Below are positions 53,611 through 62,488 of a stretch of DNA of 64,000 bases, in pieces (position 1 is the stretch's first letter; every line of letters starts with the position of its first letter). The notes beneath the pieces were generated by a model that made no database searches, was not told the origin of the DNA, and worked only from the letters and a program-made list of their open reading frames with translations. Made by a program: the position numbers and the translations under genes. This DNA is from Chloracidobacterium sp. (GTDB taxonomy: Bacteria; Acidobacteriota; Blastocatellia; Pyrinomonadales; Pyrinomonadaceae), in NCBI GenBank assembly GCA_015075585.1, contig JABTUB010000001.1, positions 1,102,501 through 1,166,500 of the forward strand. The letters run 5' to 3'.

Positions 53611-54921
53611 ATGATCATCGTAATAATAGGTGCCCAATGGGGCGATGAAGGCAAAGGAAAGGTCGTTGACCTTCTGGCTGACCGTTTTGATATCGTTTCG
53701 CGATATCAAGGCGGGCACAATGCCGGCCACAGCGTTTACGTCGGCGATAAGGCCTTTGTGTTGAGACTCTTACCGTCGGGCATCATCCATCCGGATAAAA
53801 TATGCGTTCTCGGTAACGGTATGGTCATTGACCCGAAAGCGTTCTTTGAAGAGATCGATCAGATACACGGCCAAGGCATTTCGGTCACGCCGGAGCGCCT
53901 GAAGGTCTCGAGTCGTGCACATCTCATTATGCCTTACCATCGGGCACTCGATCATACTTCTGAAGAGCGTCTCGGTAATGAGAAGATCGGGACGACGCTC
54001 CGAGGTATCGGGCCTGCGTATGAAGATAAGGCAGGCCGCCGCGGCATTCGTGTCGCCGATGCAATGGTTCCTGAGCTTCTGAAATTGCGCGTCGAACGCA
54101 ATCTTGAAGAGGCTAACCGCATCATTGCACTATTCGGCCAGCAGCCGCTGCGTTCGGACGAAATACTTTCGGAGATCGCACCGCTTATCGATCGTATGCG
54201 GCCATTCGTCTGCGAGACATCGAATTTCCTTGCCGAAGCACGCCGCGCCGATCAGAAGATACTTCTCGAAGGTGCCCAAGCGACTCTGCTCGATGTCGAT
54301 CACGGCACATACCCGTATGTAACTTCTTCAAATCCGACCGCGGGCGGAGCTTCGGTCGGAGCGGGCATTCCGCCGCATCATATCACCGGCGTACTTGGCA
54401 TAGTGCGTACTTACGCGACGCGTGTCGGCGAAGGGCCGTTTCCTACAGAGATGCTCGAATCAGAGGAGGCCACGGCAGATCTTATCCGTGAGCGTGGCCG
54501 CGAGTACGGTTCGGTAACAAAACGGCCGCGCCGCTGCGGATGGTTCGATGCGGTTGCTACTCGCTATGCGGCAGAGCTGAATGGTTTTGACAGCGTCGCG
54601 CTGACGAAACTCGACGTCCTTGATACGCTCGAAGAGATAAAGGTCTGCATCGGCTACGAGATCGACGGGCGCCGCGTCGATACGTTTCCTGCGGTCGCAG
54701 GCGAACTGCTGCGCATAAAACCCGTTTACGAGGTGCTGCAAGGGTGGATGGCTAACACGGTCGGTATTACAAAATTTGATGAACTTCCGGAAAAAGCACG
54801 CGATTATGTAAAATTTCTGTCTGAGCAGATCGGAACCGAGATCGGGCTTATCTCAACGGGCCCCGAGCGCGATCAGACGATCATTCTGCAGGACTCCGTA
54901 ATGGAAAGTTGGTTCAAATAG
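53611..54921 (+). CDS. purA: Adenylosuccinate synthetase
   Basis: A 436-aa GTP-dependent enzyme of AMP synthesis. The N-terminal GTP-binding loop GAQWGDEGKGK (residues 7-17) carries the catalytic Asp, GGHNAGH follows, and TTLRGIGPAYEDKAGRRGIR (20 residues) is the substrate loop. C-terminal KTRRRC-type region reads TKRPRRCGWFD. Complete. The stop codon overlaps the GTG start of the GNAT gene by one base (TAGTG). Confidence 0.97.
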   Translation: MIIVIIGAQWGDEGKGKVVDLLADRFDIVSRYQGGHNAGHSVYVGDKAFVLRLLPSGIIHPDKICVLGNGMVIDPKAFFEEIDQIHGQGISVTPERLKVSSRAHLIMPYHRALDHTSEERLGNEKIGTTLRGIGPAYEDKAGRRGIRVADAMVPELLKLRVERNLEEANRIIALFGQQPLRSDEILSEIAPLIDRMRPFVCETSNFLAEARRADQKILLEGAQATLLDVDHGTYPYVTSSNPTAGGASVGAGIPPHHITGVLGIVRTYATRVGEGPFPTEMLESEEATADLIRERGREYGSVTKRPRRCGWFDAVATRYAAELNGFDSVALTKLDVLDTLEEIKVCIGYEIDGRRVDTFPAVAGELLRIKPVYEVLQGWMANTVGITKFDELPEKARDYVKFLSEQIGTEIGLISTGPERDQTIILQDSVMESWFK

Positions 54922-55391
54922 TGGAGATCGTTGGCTTTAGTGAGAAATGGGCCGCTGATTTTGCCCGAATGAATTACCGCTGGATCGAGAAGTATTTCAC
55001 TGTCGAGCAGCACGACCGCGATATACTCGATGATCCTAAAAGATCGGTCATCGATGCCGGCGGCGAGGTCTTTTTCGCAATTGAGGACGGGCAGGTCGTT
55101 GGAACCGTCGCATTGATCCCGGCGGGCGGAAATATCCTTGAGCTGACAAAAATGGCGGTCGATCCCGCATTCCAAGGCCGTGGATTCGGCGATGCTCTGA
55201 TCGTTGCCGGTATCAAATATGCCCGTGATAACGGTTACGAAACCGTTTTTCTCGAATCACACCACAAGTTGGCTCCCGCACTCTCGCTTTATCGTAAACA
55301 CGGCTTCGAGGATGTACCGAATGATCCGAATTCACTCTATTCGCGAGCAGATGTCCGAATGGAACTTGCCGTAAAGGCCGGCAAATTGTAA
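54921..55391 (+). CDS. GNAT-family N-acetyltransferase
   Basis: A 156-aa protein. The acetyl-CoA motif is DPAFQGRGFGDALI (V/R-x-x-Q/R-G-x-G/A type, about residues 80-93), preceded by LTKMAVD and followed by VFLESHHKLAPALSLYRKHGF. Start GTG 54921 overlaps the purA stop. Motifs fit small amino-group acetyltransferases; substrate unknown. It is the last gene before tRNA-Lys and the accessory island. Confidence 0.88.
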   Translation: MEIVGFSEKWAADFARMNYRWIEKYFTVEQHDRDILDDPKRSVIDAGGEVFFAIEDGQVVGTVALIPAGGNILELTKMAVDPAFQGRGFGDALIVAGIKYARDNGYETVFLESHHKLAPALSLYRKHGFEDVPNDPNSLYSRADVRMELAVKAGKL

Positions 55392-55453
55392 AATCCTAAA
55401 TTCGGCTGAAGTGGGGCCGCGTGCAAAACGCTCTAGCCCGCTGTATGCCGCGT

Positions 55454-55529
55454 GGTCCGATAGCTCAGTCGGTAGAGCAAATGGCTTTTAACCATTGGGT
55501 CCCTGGTTCGAGTCCAGGTCGGATCACCA
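55454..55529 (+). tRNA. tRNA-Lys (anticodon TTT)
   Basis: A 76-nt tRNA. Acceptor GGTCCGA pairs with TCGGATC (one G-U). Anticodon stem AATGG/CCATT encloses CTTTTAA with TTT at 55487-55489. T-arm CCTGGTTCGAGTCCAGG and an encoded CCA at 55527-55529 are present. It marks the left boundary of the AT-rich accessory region. Confidence 0.97.
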
Positions 55530-55546
55530 TTATTATCAATAACTTA

Positions 55547-55570
55547 AGGCGTCTAAAATGACGCCTTTTT
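55547..55570 (+). terminator. Intrinsic terminator after tRNA-Lys
   Basis: A perfect 7-bp stem AGGCGTC/GACGCCT with a 6-nt loop, then TTTT. Confidence 0.85.
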
Positions 55571-55574
55571 CTGT

Positions 55575-55598
55575 TTACTATCCATTTTACTATCCATT
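55575..55598 (+). repeat. Tandem 12-bp direct repeat next to tRNA-Lys
   Basis: TTACTATCCATT occurs twice head to tail (55575-55586 and 55587-55598), between the tRNA terminator and the HTH gene. It could be part of an integration site or an excisionase binding site; this is inference from position. Confidence 0.4.
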
Positions 55599-55608
55599 TG
55601 ACTCCAGG

Positions 55609-55896
55609 CTACGCTTTCAATCTAGGGCGTCGTGGCCGTGGTTTCAGTCCGCGCATCATCTCAAAGGTGAGAATCACCAAACGCGAACCGTCACGTTGAA
55701 GCGGTGTAATCTTTCCCTGGCTGATGCGATGCCTCACGGTATCGTCGGATATTCCCAAAGCCTCACAAGCTTCCTTTTGCTTGACAGCGATAACAGAATT
55801 GAATGGATGAAAATGATCTTCAAGTTTTTCATCTAACAACGCCCCCAGAGTCTCAACGAGTTCTTCCTTCGGGATTAGAATAAATTTGTCGTCCAT
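55609..55896 (-). CDS. Helix-turn-helix (excisionase-like) DNA-binding protein
   Basis: A 95-aa protein. Residues about 38-75 (AVKQKEACEALGISDDTVRH, then RISQGKITPLQRDG) read as a MerR/excisionase-type winged HTH; the N-terminal third is an acidic helix that may mediate dimerisation, and the tail is Arg/Pro-rich. The gene ends about 80 bp from tRNA-Lys, with its promoter side facing the left copy of the island repeat. Position beside a tRNA and the fold suggest an excisionase or a local regulator of an integrated element, but no integrase is in the window. Confidence 0.7.
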   Translation of the reverse strand: MDDKFILIPKEELVETLGALLDEKLEDHFHPFNSVIAVKQKEACEALGISDDTVRHRISQGKITPLQRDGSRLVILTFEMMRGLKPRPRRPRLKA

Positions 55897-56010
55897 GTGT
55901 TTTGCTCCTTTGGATTTTCAAAGTGCAAAACGCGTGCCTCGGCATAGATCATTCCCGGACGCTTGTAAATACAAGATCTCTACAAATATCACTGGGTAGT
56001 TTTAGGTTTT

Positions 56011-56051
56011 AGATGGAACATTTTTGCACCACTTGCCTTTGACATGGTGCA
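56011..56051 (+). repeat. Left copy of island repeat, with internal palindrome
   Basis: The 23-bp left copy (56011-56033) contains ATTTTTGCACCACT, matching the inverted right copy at 63664-63686 in 19 of 23 positions by my alignment. TGCACCA (56025-56031) also pairs with TGGTGCA (56045-56051) across 13 nt. It lies 75 bp beyond the CHAT gene stop and 115 bp upstream of the HTH gene. The other bases of 55897-56107 show no gene. Confidence 0.6.
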
Positions 56052-56107
56052 TTTTTTATCCAACCATAGACAATGCTTTTTCGTCGATGAATGGATTTTG
56101 TTCCAAT

Positions 56108-58666
56108 TTACCGAAAGTCACCGAGAAGCGTGAAGCTTGCCCAGTAGTATGGTTCGTAGGTCTCGGACGATTTGTCACGGATCATGGAGATAGCTGCGTT
56201 TTGAAGAGCTCGGGCTGCAGGGATTCCTTTTTTGTATTCCTTGTAGAAGTTTTGTACGAACAAGCCGGTCGATCGGTCGTTGGCTTCCCATTGAGTTGAA
56301 ATTACTGTGGTGCTCCCGGATCCGAGTAATGCCCAGCCGATACTGACGACGCCTTCACCATTCAGCACATTGCTTGTATCACAGGAAGCTATGAAGGCAA
56401 GGCTTTGGGGTTTGAGATGAATTTTCAGCAAGTCGTTGACCGTTATTCGGCCGTTATGATTTCCCGATGGTTTGAATCCAAGAAAGGAATCTATCGGTTC
56501 TTCACGATCGGCTTGGGCGTGCATCGAAAAATGCAAAATGTCTGCCGCGTGAGATAGATTGAAGAACTGCTGCGAAGTGGCTCCGATTCTCGGCGGCACA
56601 TCCAGAAGTTTGCCAACTGTTGCCGCTTCCTGGTTTACAAATCGGAGTGTACGGTTCTCAAATGTGTTGTTCGCGAATACCTGTGCGCTTTTTCTGAACG
56701 GGGCCTTTTTCTTCATTGATTCAAGCAGCAAAGAAACTGATGGCGAATAGCTGACCATTTTCTTTTCTATCAGATAGGATTCGCCGTCGGGACTCAAAGC
56801 ATGGAATGGGATCTTCCAGAGCGACTTGTCCGGAACGAACACTATGTGGGAAGAACTGAGCGATAAGGGTTCTATTAGAAAATCGTAGATCTCCTTTCCG
56901 TCATTCTTGAAGAATATCCGATTCATGATCTTGTTTCGGACACTATTCGCCATTGCAACGATGTCTGGCTCAGAGATGCCGAGTCTGACAAGACGAATTG
57001 GCTTGTGTTTTTCAAGCACGTGAGCGGCAAGATTGCCTTCAAGCGTAAAAAAGTATGACACGATTGCTGTGTCATCAAGGTCCCGCATATTGTCTAATTG
57101 TAATGACTTTGCCACAGCGGTCGAATTCTGAGGAATTGCAGTAGTTATGGTTGCTTCAAAATCGTCCAATGCTCTCTTGTCGTCGCCATTGAGAAATCCT
57201 GACGAGAGATCATATGCTCTTTTTGTAATACCAGGAGAAATATCTGAAGATTGTTTTAATGGCGAGAAGTTGATGCGGTCACTCAGGACCCTCCCTTTGA
57301 GATAGTCAACTGTTTCAAAAGACCTTCTAAGATCACCGGTATCAGCCTCGATCTCCGCAATCAATCTATAGACAGAGTGGAAGGTTTCAAGCATCGAAAG
57401 CGATAACGGAGCGTCGTCAGTCGTCCTTGCCTCGCTTATGATCGCCTCGGCCTTCCGCAGGACCTTCAAAGCCGACTCTTTATTGCCCAGTCCCCAATGT
57501 CCTCTGGCGAGCAATAAATACAAATGCGGGAGGTTCTCCCGAAAGTTCTCCTTTTCCGCAAGGCTCAAAAGCATTTCGCTTAATCCGATTAGTTCTCCCC
57601 AATTGCTTTTCCGCTCCGCAATGGTAGCTTTCCAGTAAGGAGCCACGAAATTGGAGGTAGATTTCATAGTTTCGAGCCGAGAGAACTGCTTTTCGGATTC
57701 GCCAGCGTCATCTTGCAACGCGTTAATGATTGCACGACCGAGTGTAACGTCATATTCGAAGCTCTTACTTTTGTCGAGTTCCGCAAGCGTCCTTACATGC
57801 TTTTCAGCGGTCGTAAGATCGTTGTGATAAAGTGCGTTAAGAAGCAATGTGGAAAGAAAAATGGAACTTTGAGTATCATCTTTTGCCGATATTGCCAGAT
57901 TCAATCCTTTTTCATACATTGTCTTTGCCCGCTGTTCCTGACCGGCCGCGCTCAATAGATTCCCATACTCATAGAGGGCTTGGCGGTACCGGAATTTGAA
58001 TGTCGTATTCTGGCTTGCTTCAACCAGCTTCTTTGAGTAGGAAATCGCTTTGCCGTAGTTAAACTTGGATTGCCAAGCGAGACTTAGAAATCGCAGTATC
58101 TCGAGATGAAGGGCAGACCTCGGAACCGCATTTGATATTGCTTCCGCTTTTTCTAACCAGACAATCGCTGAGATGTCATATCCGCTCGAAAAAAGTATTC
58201 GGCCGTTACTGACATAGTATTCAAGTTCGATCTCGCGATTCTGAGGAGCAAGGGCAAAAGCATCGCGGGAACGAGTAGATGCGGACCTGAAATCTTTTTT
58301 TGCTCTGAAAAGATGTGCCTGTGCAAAAAGCAAAGATGCAAGGAATTTCTTGTCTCCTTTCACTCTTTCGGCATCAGCCACAGCCTCGACCAACACCTGT
58401 TCGGCGTCGTCATACTTTTCAAGTTGTATCAAGGCTCTGGAAGCATATAGGCCGTTAACCGCAGCATCCGCGAACTTGCCTAGCTTACGGGCATTTGTGA
58501 TCTCAGCAGGAGCACTTTCTATTACAGCCTTAAAGCTGCCTTCCTCAAAGAGAGAACGAAGATCGGTTGTGACCGCAAAACCATTAAATGACGCGAGCGC
58601 AGTCAACAGGCCGAAGACTGTGAGTCTGGCTGCCACTGCGCCTGCGTTCTGATGAAAATCATTCAT
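56108..58666 (-). CDS. Secreted TPR-CHAT protease
   Basis: An 852-aa protein. An N-terminal signal-like segment (RLTVFGLLTALASFNGFAV) predicts export. Residues about 40-450 are helical repeats of TPR type (for example KYDDAEQVLVEAVADAERV and EQRAKTMYEKGLNLAISA). The C-terminal CHAT domain (about 590-852) has its caspase-like dyad intact by position: His about 716 in LHFSMHAQAD and Cys about 762 in AFIASCDTSN. CHAT proteases are related to separase and caspases; known ones act in signalling and cell death. It is the last gene of a five-gene operon, 6 bp after the mini-protein gene. Confidence 0.88.
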   Translation of the reverse strand: MNDFHQNAGAVAARLTVFGLLTALASFNGFAVTTDLRSLFEEGSFKAVIESAPAEITNARKLGKFADAAVNGLYASRALIQLEKYDDAEQVLVEAVADAERVKGDKKFLASLLFAQAHLFRAKKDFRSASTRSRDAFALAPQNREIELEYYVSNGRILFSSGYDISAIVWLEKAEAISNAVPRSALHLEILRFLSLAWQSKFNYGKAISYSKKLVEASQNTTFKFRYRQALYEYGNLLSAAGQEQRAKTMYEKGLNLAISAKDDTQSSIFLSTLLLNALYHNDLTTAEKHVRTLAELDKSKSFEYDVTLGRAIINALQDDAGESEKQFSRLETMKSTSNFVAPYWKATIAERKSNWGELIGLSEMLLSLAEKENFRENLPHLYLLLARGHWGLGNKESALKVLRKAEAIISEARTTDDAPLSLSMLETFHSVYRLIAEIEADTGDLRRSFETVDYLKGRVLSDRINFSPLKQSSDISPGITKRAYDLSSGFLNGDDKRALDDFEATITTAIPQNSTAVAKSLQLDNMRDLDDTAIVSYFFTLEGNLAAHVLEKHKPIRLVRLGISEPDIVAMANSVRNKIMNRIFFKNDGKEIYDFLIEPLSLSSSHIVFVPDKSLWKIPFHALSPDGESYLIEKKMVSYSPSVSLLLESMKKKAPFRKSAQVFANNTFENRTLRFVNQEAATVGKLLDVPPRIGATSQQFFNLSHAADILHFSMHAQADREEPIDSFLGFKPSGNHNGRITVNDLLKIHLKPQSLAFIASCDTSNVLNGEGVVSIGWALLGSGSTTVISTQWEANDRSTGLFVQNFYKEYKKGIPAARALQNAAISMIRDKSSETYEPYYWASFTLLGDFR

Positions 58667-58672
58667 TCTTTA

Positions 58673-58912
58673 TCATTCCTCGCGAGGACGGCAATTGCCG
58701 TTATCATCGATCACATTATTTGGTTTACATGTCGTGCACAGCCTGGGCGGGCAATCACCATCTCGAAGCAGAAGAAGCACCTCTTCGACCAGATGCGATA
58801 AGATGCTGGTGGCCGCTGCGGTGCCAGCGACAAAGCTGGTATTAGCAAGGATGTTGCCGGCCAGCAACGTCGTAAGCAGCATAGTGCATATAGTTGTTCT
58901 TATTTTTTTCAT
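58673..58912 (-). CDS. Secreted four-Cys mini-protein of the CHAT operon
   Basis: A 79-aa protein: basic start, hydrophobic signal (TMLLTTLLAGNILA, cut at about residue 23-24), then a short amphipathic helix (SHLVEEVLLLLRDG) and a Cys-rich end with Cys at 54, 59, 62 and 74, mostly CPPRLCTTC. Too small to be an enzyme. Its ATG overlaps the S9 peptidase stop by one base (TAATG), so it is translationally coupled and clearly part of the operon. It could be a substrate, inhibitor, pro-signal or toxin of the two neighbouring peptidases. No homologue recognised. Confidence 0.7.
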   Translation of the reverse strand: MKKIRTTICTMLLTTLLAGNILANTSFVAGTAAATSILSHLVEEVLLLLRDGDCPPRLCTTCKPNNVIDDNGNCRPREE

Positions 58913-60843
58913 TACTTTTTACTCCTTAATTGTTTTTTCAAAAACTCATACATCGCGGCAGTCACGTAACGGCCTCCAACGCCGTGTCCCGCTTCGTTAG
59001 CGTATATGAACCACACCTCGGCCCCGGTTTCTTTGATCTGATCCTTGAGGCCGAGCACGTCCCGTTCAGGGACTCTCTGATCGAGCTTTCCTCGCGTTAG
59101 AAACAACGGCGTCTTATTCCAATTTTCTGTGTTGTTCAGCGGAGAAAGCTCGTCGAGCCTTTTCATTAACTCTTCGTCTTTTGGGTCTCCATATTCATTT
59201 ATGGAGAATTCATCTATAAAACTCTGGGAAAGATATCCCCGGACTGAAACCAAAGGATATTCGGCAATCACGGCCTTTATTCTCTGCGGCTCTTGAAGGG
59301 CAGTCGCTAGGGCGATAAGGCCGCCATAACTTTCACCCCGGATAAAGATCCTTGAAGCATCCAGTCCCGGCTGTTTCTCAATCCAATCAATCAATGTTCG
59401 GATATCTTTAACAGCGTCTGCCCGCTTTGCACCGTTATCAGCATCCATGAACTCGATCCCGAATCCTGAGGAGCCGCGAATATTTGTGTGTATGGTGGTG
59501 ATGCCTAGATAGGTTGCTAGGCGTATGTCAGAGGTATTGAATGTCGGCCGATCAATGATCTGTGGTCCGCCATGAACGTAGATCACGACTGGTGACTTAA
59601 TTTGTTCTGATTTTGGGCGTATTACATAGCCTGAAATGGTCTTGCCGTCGAAGGACCTCCATTTGATCACTTCAGGTGCTTGTACAGTATTTTCAATTTG
59701 AAGCGGAACCCGCTCTTTTGTCCAGGACGTGTGCTTCTTCTTGGAGAAATCAAAAGACTCGACCGAGGCAGGTTTTCCGACATTATCAATTGTGTAAACC
59801 ACTTCCTCGTTTGACAGCCATCGTGTTCCCCAGATGACATATGATCCTCTTACAAAGGATGAGGCTGTTTCGACCAATCGATCGTTCTTCAATTTGGCGA
59901 TTTTGAGGTTGTCGATCCCGTCCTTTGTTCCCTGTATCAAGAACGACTTTCCATCAGGAGGTACCTTAACGTCCTGAAGATTTGCCGTCCCTTCAGGTAA
60001 AAGGATGCGCTTCTTCACGCCGGTCTTGATATCTAACGAAAGCAGACAGCGTTCCTGACCGCATTCGTCCAAACCCTCCGAGAGCCAAAAGACCCGCCCT
60101 TGTGCAAAAAAGCCTTTGTTTGAGTTTCCTTTTTCTTCTATCGGAATTGTCTTTTTGGTCGGGATGTCATACAGATACAGGCTCTGATTGCTGGAGGCCT
60201 TCCAGTATTTGAGTAATATCTTGTCTTGATCGGCGTCAAGGACATTCCAAATTCCTTTCAGGTCCGTCAGAAAGCAGGAGATCGAGACAAGATCGCGGCT
60301 GCACAGTTTTGTCGTTTTGTTGTCGAAGTCAACTTGGGTGTAATAGATGATCTTACCGTCTCTTGACCAAACAAATGATTCGACGGACTCGTCCTTGCCG
60401 GTAAAAGAGGACAATTTCTTGATTTCCTTGCCTGTCCATAGATAAAGCTCATAGTTGTCCTCGTCGGCTTTGTCATCGGTGAATGCAAAGGTGGCGTTAG
60501 TTGGATTCCCTCTGACGGTACTCGGAACCCTATTGTCAATAATGACCTCCGGCTTCGCCATCGGCGACGCGACGCGATAAATGAATGACTTTTCATCTGT
60601 AACGAGTATTGACCGGCTCGTCCTTTCAACATCCCAAATAAGGTTATTCCTGATCTGAGATGGGTCAAAGAAAAGCTTTTCGACTTCATCCTTCTTTATT
60701 GGAGGTATTCCTTCAACCTTCATATTCGCCGGCACGGGAAAATCATCAGAAGTTGATTGTCCAAAGATCGACACGGAAGCCAATACGGCGAGGATGGCCG
60801 GTACGAAATAGGAAATTAGATTGTGTGCTGATAAACTCTTCAT
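58912..60843 (-). CDS. Secreted S9-family (prolyl oligopeptidase-like) serine peptidase
   Basis: A 643-aa protein. ATG 60843 is chosen because GGAGA lies about 9 bases upstream and its ATG overlaps the anti-sigma stop (TGATG); a longer start would overlap by 19 bp. Signal peptide: YFVPAILAVLASVSIFGQ. An N-terminal beta-propeller-like region (to about residue 380) gates the C-terminal alpha/beta-hydrolase. Triad by position: Ser about 505 in GESYGGLIA, Asp about 588 in KLDQRVP, His about 620 in AGHGVGG. Such enzymes cleave short peptides, often after Pro or Ala. It is the third gene of the CHAT operon. Confidence 0.92.
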   Translation of the reverse strand: MKSLSAHNLISYFVPAILAVLASVSIFGQSTSDDFPVPANMKVEGIPPIKKDEVEKLFFDPSQIRNNLIWDVERTSRSILVTDEKSFIYRVASPMAKPEVIIDNRVPSTVRGNPTNATFAFTDDKADEDNYELYLWTGKEIKKLSSFTGKDESVESFVWSRDGKIIYYTQVDFDNKTTKLCSRDLVSISCFLTDLKGIWNVLDADQDKILLKYWKASSNQSLYLYDIPTKKTIPIEEKGNSNKGFFAQGRVFWLSEGLDECGQERCLLSLDIKTGVKKRILLPEGTANLQDVKVPPDGKSFLIQGTKDGIDNLKIAKLKNDRLVETASSFVRGSYVIWGTRWLSNEEVVYTIDNVGKPASVESFDFSKKKHTSWTKERVPLQIENTVQAPEVIKWRSFDGKTISGYVIRPKSEQIKSPVVIYVHGGPQIIDRPTFNTSDIRLATYLGITTIHTNIRGSSGFGIEFMDADNGAKRADAVKDIRTLIDWIEKQPGLDASRIFIRGESYGGLIALATALQEPQRIKAVIAEYPLVSVRGYLSQSFIDEFSINEYGDPKDEELMKRLDELSPLNNTENWNKTPLFLTRGKLDQRVPERDVLGLKDQIKETGAEVWFIYANEAGHGVGGRYVTAAMYEFLKKQLRSKK

Positions 60844-61781
60844 CAATTTTTCTCCGTACATCTTAGGTTCGGCGAACTCCGCTTCTGAAGCCGAAGCTTT
60901 CTTTTATCACTATTAATTTCGCCGCTGTCGTTTAGCGAGAAACGCTGCGATCCACTTGAGATGGTTTCGCCCGATTGAAGAGTCACGACAAGGCGCCATT
61001 TGTAAACTACATCTTGTTCAAAGCGGGCCTTCGAAACGTATGAGGTTTCGTTTTCGGTCTCGAAATGATCGACGAGCTTTTCGTTGAGATCTGAAATATA
61101 GATGGCGTACCGAGCTGCTTTCGGGACATTGCTCCATAACAACTTCACACCCTCATCGAATGCCGTAGTGTCCAGACCGATCGACCCAATGGGGCCGCAA
61201 GGGGGCTCGAGATTTCGTGTTTCAGAATCGACCGGAGCGTTCAATTTGGATTTTTGCGACCGGCCGCTCTTGGGTATCGATCTTTTGGATTCCGGTTTTT
61301 GGGTTGTCGATACCGACGATCTATTCGGTGTCTTAGGGGGATGAGCGTGAGTTGGCTGATCACTATCAAGGGGCGGCAGACCCGGAATACTGTCTCGGCC
61401 ATTTAACTCGCAACTGTCGATCGATGCAACCAGATTGGCACTTATCGAATTGTTTGGATTGGAGAGGAACCATAGTGACAAGCCGCCTGTTATTGCAATG
61501 AACAGCAAAGCAGCGAAAGCTGGCCGAAGCATTGGACGGAGACTACCCAGGAGCGAAGGGAACTTCATTCCTAGGCTCTCCTCTGCGTCATCGGTGAACG
61601 CGCTGTTGTCCCGTTCAATAAAAATCGAATCCAAAAATTCACTTGATGTTGGCTTTGGCAAAAGCTCTCGGCAACTGAGGCATTCCAAGAGATGCCTCGA
61701 TGTCAGACGCATGTCTTCTCTCGAAAGTGTCCCCTTTCGGAAATGTGAGATCTCTGAAATCTGTAAGTGCTCGCCGTTCAT
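60843..61781 (-). CDS. Membrane anti-sigma factor with ZAS motif and extracellular FN3-like domain
   Basis: A 312-aa protein. The N-terminal cytosolic domain carries HxxxCxxC (H30, C34, C37 in HLLECLSC), the zinc-binding anti-sigma (ZAS/zf-HC2) motif. One transmembrane helix (about residues 85-106) is followed by a Pro/Ser/Lys-rich linker and a beta-sandwich domain from about 200 to 285 (GVKLLWSNVPKAARYAIYIS, 20 residues; VVYKWRLVVTLQSGE), FN3-like. The latter would sense a signal outside. It starts 4 bp inside the sigma gene's end (ATGA), so both are coupled and very likely interact. Confidence 0.85.
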   Translation of the reverse strand: MNGEHLQISEISHFRKGTLSREDMRLTSRHLLECLSCRELLPKPTSSEFLDSIFIERDNSAFTDDAEESLGMKFPSLLGSLRPMLRPAFAALLFIAITGGLSLWFLSNPNNSISANLVASIDSCELNGRDSIPGLPPLDSDQPTHAHPPKTPNRSSVSTTQKPESKRSIPKSGRSQKSKLNAPVDSETRNLEPPCGPIGSIGLDTTAFDEGVKLLWSNVPKAARYAIYISDLNEKLVDHFETENETSYVSKARFEQDVVYKWRLVVTLQSGETISSGSQRFSLNDSGEINSDKRKLRLQKRSSPNLRCTEKN

Positions 61782-62488
61782 GTTATCAGCCTTTCAAGCC
61801 TTTTTCTTGCGTCGTATCTTGCCTTTTTAATGTTTCTGACTTGAGCTCCGTTATTTACGAGCCCAACGTTCTCATTCACCAATCTCGCGATCTCAACGTC
61901 AGTCAAGGGGATTTGTGCCGATAACGCTTCCCACATCTCGATTTCGAATGACAGGGCCGAAGCGATTCGTTCCTCGCCGATCCCGAACTGCATCAGATAG
62001 ATCAAAGTCTCCGCTGAATGCAAAAGTAATGCTCGCCGTTGATATACACTCAGACTGCAAATTCCTTGCCATACTTTCAGGACGAGCTCATTCATCTCAA
62101 GATCGGCCTCTGCATTTTGTGATTTGTCCTCAGATTCAGGAACAAACTCGAGGGGGACTTCGTTCAGTCTGGACGATTTTTTCCTTGAGCGATTGATCTC
62201 GTTGTAAGTGGATCTTGCTGTGAATGAACGCCATTCATCATGGGACATTCCGCTACTTCGCTCTCGAAACTTTATGTGCCACTTCCAGAGTCGAAGCGAA
62301 GTGTCCTGGACAACATCCGGAATATCAGAAGCGGGTAAGGAGGTTCTTTGGGCGTTTGTGATGAGTTTTATGAGTTTGAAGGCTTCTCGTATAAATCCTT
62401 CGCTTGAGTGCTCGGGCTTAATATCAGCGTCCGGCGAGGGAACGTTGCCGGGGAATGGCTGTAGTTTTTGAAGTAACGACCTTTTCAT
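61778..62488 (-). CDS. ECF-like RNA polymerase sigma factor with extended region 4
   Basis: A 236-aa protein. Region 2 is recognisable in DVVQDTSLRLWKWHIKFRER (20 residues) and FTARSTYNEINRSRKKSSR. The region 4 start (LSVYQRRALLLHSAETLIYL, 20 residues) is separated from the final HTH (DVEIARLVNENVGLVNNGAQ, then VRNIKKARYDARKRL) by about 45 residues that ordinary ECF sigma factors lack. The gene starts with AGAGGAG immediately before the ATG, an unusually close spacing. It heads the five-gene operon and probably activates it. Confidence 0.82.
   Translation of the reverse strand: MKRSLLQKLQPFPGNVPSPDADIKPEHSSEGFIREAFKLIKLITNAQRTSLPASDIPDVVQDTSLRLWKWHIKFRERSSGMSHDEWRSFTARSTYNEINRSRKKSSRLNEVPLEFVPESEDKSQNAEADLEMNELVLKVWQGICSLSVYQRRALLLHSAETLIYLMQFGIGEERIASALSFEIEMWEALSAQIPLTDVEIARLVNENVGLVNNGAQVRNIKKARYDARKRLERLIT

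Noticed and set aside
56025..56060. The left repeat palindrome as a terminator for the CHAT operon
   Set aside because: Its T-tract follows on the plus strand, while the CHAT operon runs on the minus strand; on that strand A-tracts flank the stem.
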